Of a DNA stretch of 47,702 nucleotides, positions 47,095 through 47,702 are shown piece by piece. The notes beneath the pieces are model-generated. The model had not been told where the DNA came from. It saw nothing but the letters and a program-made list of their open reading frames with translations, and ran no database searches. Every line of letters begins with the position of its first letter. The first letter of the stretch is position 1. The stretch is taken from contig PDIP01000263.1 in assembly GCA_002811645.1 (NCBI GenBank), forward strand, positions 1 through 47,702, written 5' to 3'. This stretch comes from Corallochytrium limacisporum (lineage: Eukaryota; Opisthokonta). The translations under genes were made by a program, and so were the position numbers.

Positions 47095-47702
47095 ATGACT
47101 CATACAGCTGTGTTTGAAAGCGATCGGATGGATGGGTCACCATCTACGCCGCCACGAAGATCACGGTCTTCGACACCGGACTCCGAGTGTCGCAGGCTCT
47201 TGTCAACTCCAGAACGCGCGCAAGCTATAGAGTACATGAAGTCTAGATGTATCGCCAACATGCGAATGAAGAAAGGAGTCTATTCAGAGGTTGCAGATAA
47301 GTTCAATTGCAGTGAAAGCTCGATGGAGAAGCTTTGGAGTAGATATAGAACATAAAAAGCCTTGGATGAGTCTACACCGATCATAGCGAAACACAGAAGG
47401 AAAACAGGCCGGAAGAAGAAACCTTTAGAACCTGATATTGTTTTGCATCAACATTGCAGAAATGCTCGTCAGGCCGGAAAGGTGCTTGGCTGTGGCGCCT
47501 CAACTGTCTTACGGGGAGTAAAAGATGATCGCTTGAAAGTGACAACGATCCGTCGCGGTATCCAGTTGACGGCACAATACAGACTTGATCGGCTGGAATG
47601 GAGCATGGATCACATCAAAGACAACAGAATCGTGACTATGGATGATGAAATCCACATTGATGAGAAATGGTTCGATGGCCGCAAAGCGGTGGAGAGAAGA
47701 TA
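47095..47702 (+). pseudogene. Mariner-like (Tc1/mariner) transposase, in-frame stop, cut by window end
   Basis: An N-terminal helix-turn-helix part (KKGVYSEVADKFNCSESSME, about residues 59-78) is followed by a TAA stop at 47353-47355. The same frame then continues open to the window end (115 more codons) and contains a second helix-turn-helix-like stretch (CRNARQAGKVLGCGASTVLR) and the catalytic-core motif EIHIDEKWF near 47645. HIDEKWF carries the first Asp of the DDD triad and is typical of mariner-like elements of plants, oomycetes and other protists. Other genes here (PLCG, GNL2) end in TAA, so the stop is not reassigned. One nonsense mutation thus interrupts an otherwise continuous frame. 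The remaining catalytic residues lie beyond the window. Confidence 0.85.

Noticed and set aside
46771-47103. 110-codon minus-strand frame overlapping the transposase start
   Set aside because: It begins at an ATG but has no recognisable domain and overlaps the better supported transposase N-terminus.
47353-47355. TAA as a reassigned sense codon in the transposase
   Set aside because: PLCG, GNL2, CNOT11 and ZNF706 end at TAA at the family-expected length, so TAA is a normal stop here.
1-47702. CRISPR array, bacterial operon or phage region
   Set aside because: No direct repeats with regular spacers and no prokaryotic genes; the gene content is wholly eukaryotic nuclear.

Overview
This is a eukaryotic nuclear window. 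It carries about 20 protein genes and one tRNA gene, and every recognisable gene reads as a single uninterrupted exon. The gene set is animal-like: an NRBP/WNK-family pseudokinase, a phospholipase C-gamma with tandem SH2 domains and a split PH domain, a NEK6/7 kinase, GLT8D1/2-type glycosyltransferase, ZNF706, CNOT11 and a DIS3L-type exonuclease with a decayed PIN domain. This points to a unicellular holozoan (close relative of animals) with an intron-poor genome. A Corallochytrium-like organism fits, but that assignment is inference from gene content and intron absence, not a database match.

Layout. 1-7227: NRBP-like (+) runs into the DDX11/CHL1 helicase (-), followed by a mitochondrial PaaI-type thioesterase (-). 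7228-10414: gene-free, rich in simple repeats. 10415-16549: PLC-gamma (+) against the ribosome-biogenesis GTPase GNL2 (-). 16550-18784: gene-free, with opposed (GA)n and (CT)n tracts and a TATA-like box. 18785-20755: NEK6/7 (+) against an unrecognised membrane protein (-). 21489-24683: GLT8D-type transferase (+) against selenoprotein O with Cys in place of Sec (-). 25680-31196: F-box/SUKH protein (+), DIS3L (-) and a short DPY-30-motif protein (-). 32274-37652: a minus-strand run of an unknown repeat-tailed protein, CNOT11, MPDU1 and CTU1. 37980-38053: tRNA-Arg(CCT). 38420-41848: ZNF706 (+), a divergent double-AAA protein (-) and an EF-hand/coiled-coil protein (-). 42474-45172: a doubtful tiny membrane ORF (+), a coiled-coil protein (+) and the mitochondrial dicarboxylate carrier (-). 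47095-47702: a mariner-like transposase broken by an in-frame stop and cut by the window end.

Organisation. Each of the seven well-supported plus-strand genes ends 53-159 bp from the end of a convergent minus-strand gene, while 5' flanks are long (0.6-3.2 kb) and hold nearly all G/C homopolymer runs and microsatellites. The genes are housekeeping or signalling functions: RNA decay and deadenylation (DIS3L, CNOT11), ribosome assembly (GNL2), tRNA thiolation (CTU1), glycosylation (MPDU1, GLT8D), genome stability (DDX11), mitochondrial metabolism (DIC, SELO, thioesterase) and signalling (PLCG, NEK, NRBP). They do not form a dedicated pathway cluster. I did not find a convincing undescribed system. 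The most unusual items are the AAA protein with eroded Walker motifs, the NRBP-type pseudokinase with a WNK-like C-terminal domain, the C-run/G-run palindromes and the convergent-pair architecture.
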